NCBI GenBank assembly: GCA_013215515.1
Contig: JABSPC010000595.1
Coordinates: 1 to 7,594, forward strand
Reading direction: 5' to 3'
Length of the DNA: 7,594 nucleotides
Source of the DNA: Crocinitomicaceae bacterium
Lineage (GTDB): Bacteria; Bacteroidota; Bacteroidia; Flavobacteriales_D; Crocinitomicaceae
Part shown: positions 7,094 through 7,594 of the stretch, one piece after another
Position numbering within the stretch: the stretch's first letter is position 1
Layout of the letters: the number at the start of each line of letters is the position of its first letter
Translations under genes and position numbers: made by a program
Notes under the pieces: model-generated
The model's database searches: none
The model's input: only the letters and a program-made list of their open reading frames with translations
What the model was told of the DNA's origin: nothing

Positions 7094-7367
7094 TCAATCG
7101 TCTAATAAGTCGGAATCGTGTTTTTTTGCATGAAACCATCTTGCTGATTCGCCAGTAAAAACTAAGATCATTGCTATTAGCGATTGGAGAAAATGAACAA
7201 TTTGAACAACTGATATAAGTGGAGGTATTGAAACCACCGTACTTAATACTAGCAACGCATTAATAGATCCAATGATAAATAAAACTAAAAATAGATTTCT
7301 CGCCCAATTCTTTCCGATCCCAAGAGAGTGAGCTGATAAAAACAGAAATCCGTATAAATTAATATTA
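7094..7367 (-). pseudogene. 3' remnant of a membrane-protein gene cut by the IS
   Basis: On the minus strand an open frame runs from the insertion-sequence boundary at 7367 to a TGA at 7096-7094, about 90 codons, with no start codon at its head. It encodes a membrane protein end: a hydrophobic LYGFLFLSAHSLGIG, then GKNWARNLFLVLFIIG continuing to ALLVLSTVV, then PPLISVVQIVHFLQSLIAMILVF, and a hydrophilic tail (SARWFHAKKHDSDLLDD). The WAR motif followed by two helices recalls small DUF-type integral membrane proteins, but I cannot name the family. The frame meets a stop at 7381-7379, inside the element, so the 5' part must lie beyond the far end of the IS, outside the window. It therefore reads as a gene broken by transposition and probably inactive. 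Confidence 0.75.
7360..7367. repeat. Candidate 8-bp target site of the IS
   Basis: TAATATTA lies directly outside the presumed IS end. It is 8 bp, AT-only and a perfect palindrome. IS1595-family elements usually duplicate 8 bp, often AT-rich. The second copy would lie outside the window, so duplication cannot be confirmed here. Confidence 0.45.
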
Positions 7368-7373
7368 GGGTTA

Positions 7374-7440
7374 CCCCTTTAAATCTCAAGACGTAAATTT
7401 TTTACGAGGTGATGATGTTTCTTTGTTTAAAACAAAGGGG
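7374..7440 (+). promoter_or_regulatory. Nested inverted repeats in the IS leader, covering the transposase RBS
   Basis: Three complementary pairs lie here: CCCCTTT (7374-7380) with AAAGGGG (7434-7440), CGTAAA-TTT-TTTACG (7392-7406), and CTTTGTTT-A-AAACAAAG (7421-7437). The second and third pairs are simple hairpins. The third and the outer pair share AAAG and exclude each other in part. AAAGGGG ends 2 nt before the ATG at 7443 and is the only SD-like sequence, so either fold would hide it. A transcript entering from outside the element would contain all the arms. Confidence 0.45.
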
Positions 7441-7442
7441 AA

Positions 7443-7594
7443 ATGAAAATATTAAAGAGTTTATCGAGAAACGAATTTAGAGCTAAATTTGGCACGCCAA
7501 AACAGTGCTTGTCCTATTTGGCGGACCAAAAATGGCAAGAAGGATATAGCTGTATAAAGTGTAATAACTTACTTTATTGTTCGGGAAAAAGGCG
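7443..7594 (+). CDS. IS1595-like transposase, N-terminus only
   Basis: Fifty codons are visible before the right edge. The start MKILKSLSRNEFRAKFGTP is followed by QCLSYLADQKWQEGYSCIKC and YCSGKR. This is the N-terminal zinc-ribbon module of IS1595-family transposases: a short helix ending in CLxYL, an aromatic xxW segment, then a CxxC pair (C39 and C42) with a further Cys at 48; the second CxxC and the DDE-type catalytic domain should follow beyond the window. The protein binds the element's ends and moves it by cut-and-paste or copy-out transposition. The ATG at 7443 has an AAGGGG just upstream, with rather short spacing. Whether the full gene is intact cannot be judged. Confidence 0.75.
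   Translation, partial: MKILKSLSRNEFRAKFGTPKQCLSYLADQKWQEGYSCIKCNNLLYCSGKR

Larger units (their letters stand above)
7368..7594 (+). mobile_element. Left end of an IS1595-like insertion sequence (cut by edge)
   Basis: The element is placed from three observations: a membrane-protein frame that ends abruptly near 7367, a GGGTTACCCC sequence at 7368-7377 that looks like a terminal repeat, and a transposase reading inward from 7443. The terminal sequence is not matched to a named element from memory, so the exact boundary could be off by a few bases. The 75 bp between the end and the transposase hold two perfect small inverted repeats. The right end, the remaining transposase and the second direct repeat lie beyond 7594. 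Orientation is opposite to the gene it interrupts. Confidence 0.7.

Noticed and set aside
7418..7425. TTTCTTTG as an internal promoter for the transposase
   Set aside because: It has one mismatch to TAnnTTTG and no TTG at the proper distance upstream.

Overview
The window looks like chromosomal DNA of a low-GC Bacteroidetes, most likely a Flavobacteriales-type organism. The signs are the gene set (a ZapA/coiled-coil pair beside RNase Y, a DUF3467 protein, small SPII lipoproteins) and two promoters that fit the Bacteroidetes TTG-N19-TAnnTTTG pattern. The exact family or genus cannot be read from the sequence.

Left part (1-3987, all on the minus strand, so read right to left): a coiled-coil ZapB-like protein, ZapA, RNase Y, a polysaccharide flippase and a hexapeptide-repeat acyltransferase cut by the left edge. 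The first two genes are 3 nt apart and the last two overlap by 11 bp. ZapA and RNase Y are separated by a strong hairpin with a U-tract. This looks like a partial terminator or leader element dividing a division module from RNA decay plus surface-glycan genes.

Middle (3988-5778): a 99-bp divergent intergenic region carries two promoters of near-identical architecture facing apart. One drives the division genes. The other drives a secreted M23 (LytM-type) peptidoglycan hydrolase whose start codon lies so close to the -7 element that the mRNA should be leaderless or nearly so. ZapA/ZapB-like proteins (Z-ring) and a wall hydrolase are thus controlled from one short region.

Right part (5786-7036, minus strand): a lipocalin-like lipoprotein converging on the M23 gene with only 7 bp between stops, a DUF3467 protein, and a second lipoprotein with an Ig/CnaB-like domain.

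Right edge (7037-7594): the last 90 or so codons of a membrane-protein gene on the minus strand, cut off at 7367 by an IS1595-like insertion sequence. Its left end, small inverted repeats and the zinc-ribbon N-terminus of its plus-strand transposase are visible before the window ends. No tRNA, rRNA or CRISPR array is present. I see no clearly new multi-gene system. The best leads are the zapA-rny hairpin, the matched divergent promoters, and the IS insertion with a possible RBS-sequestering fold.
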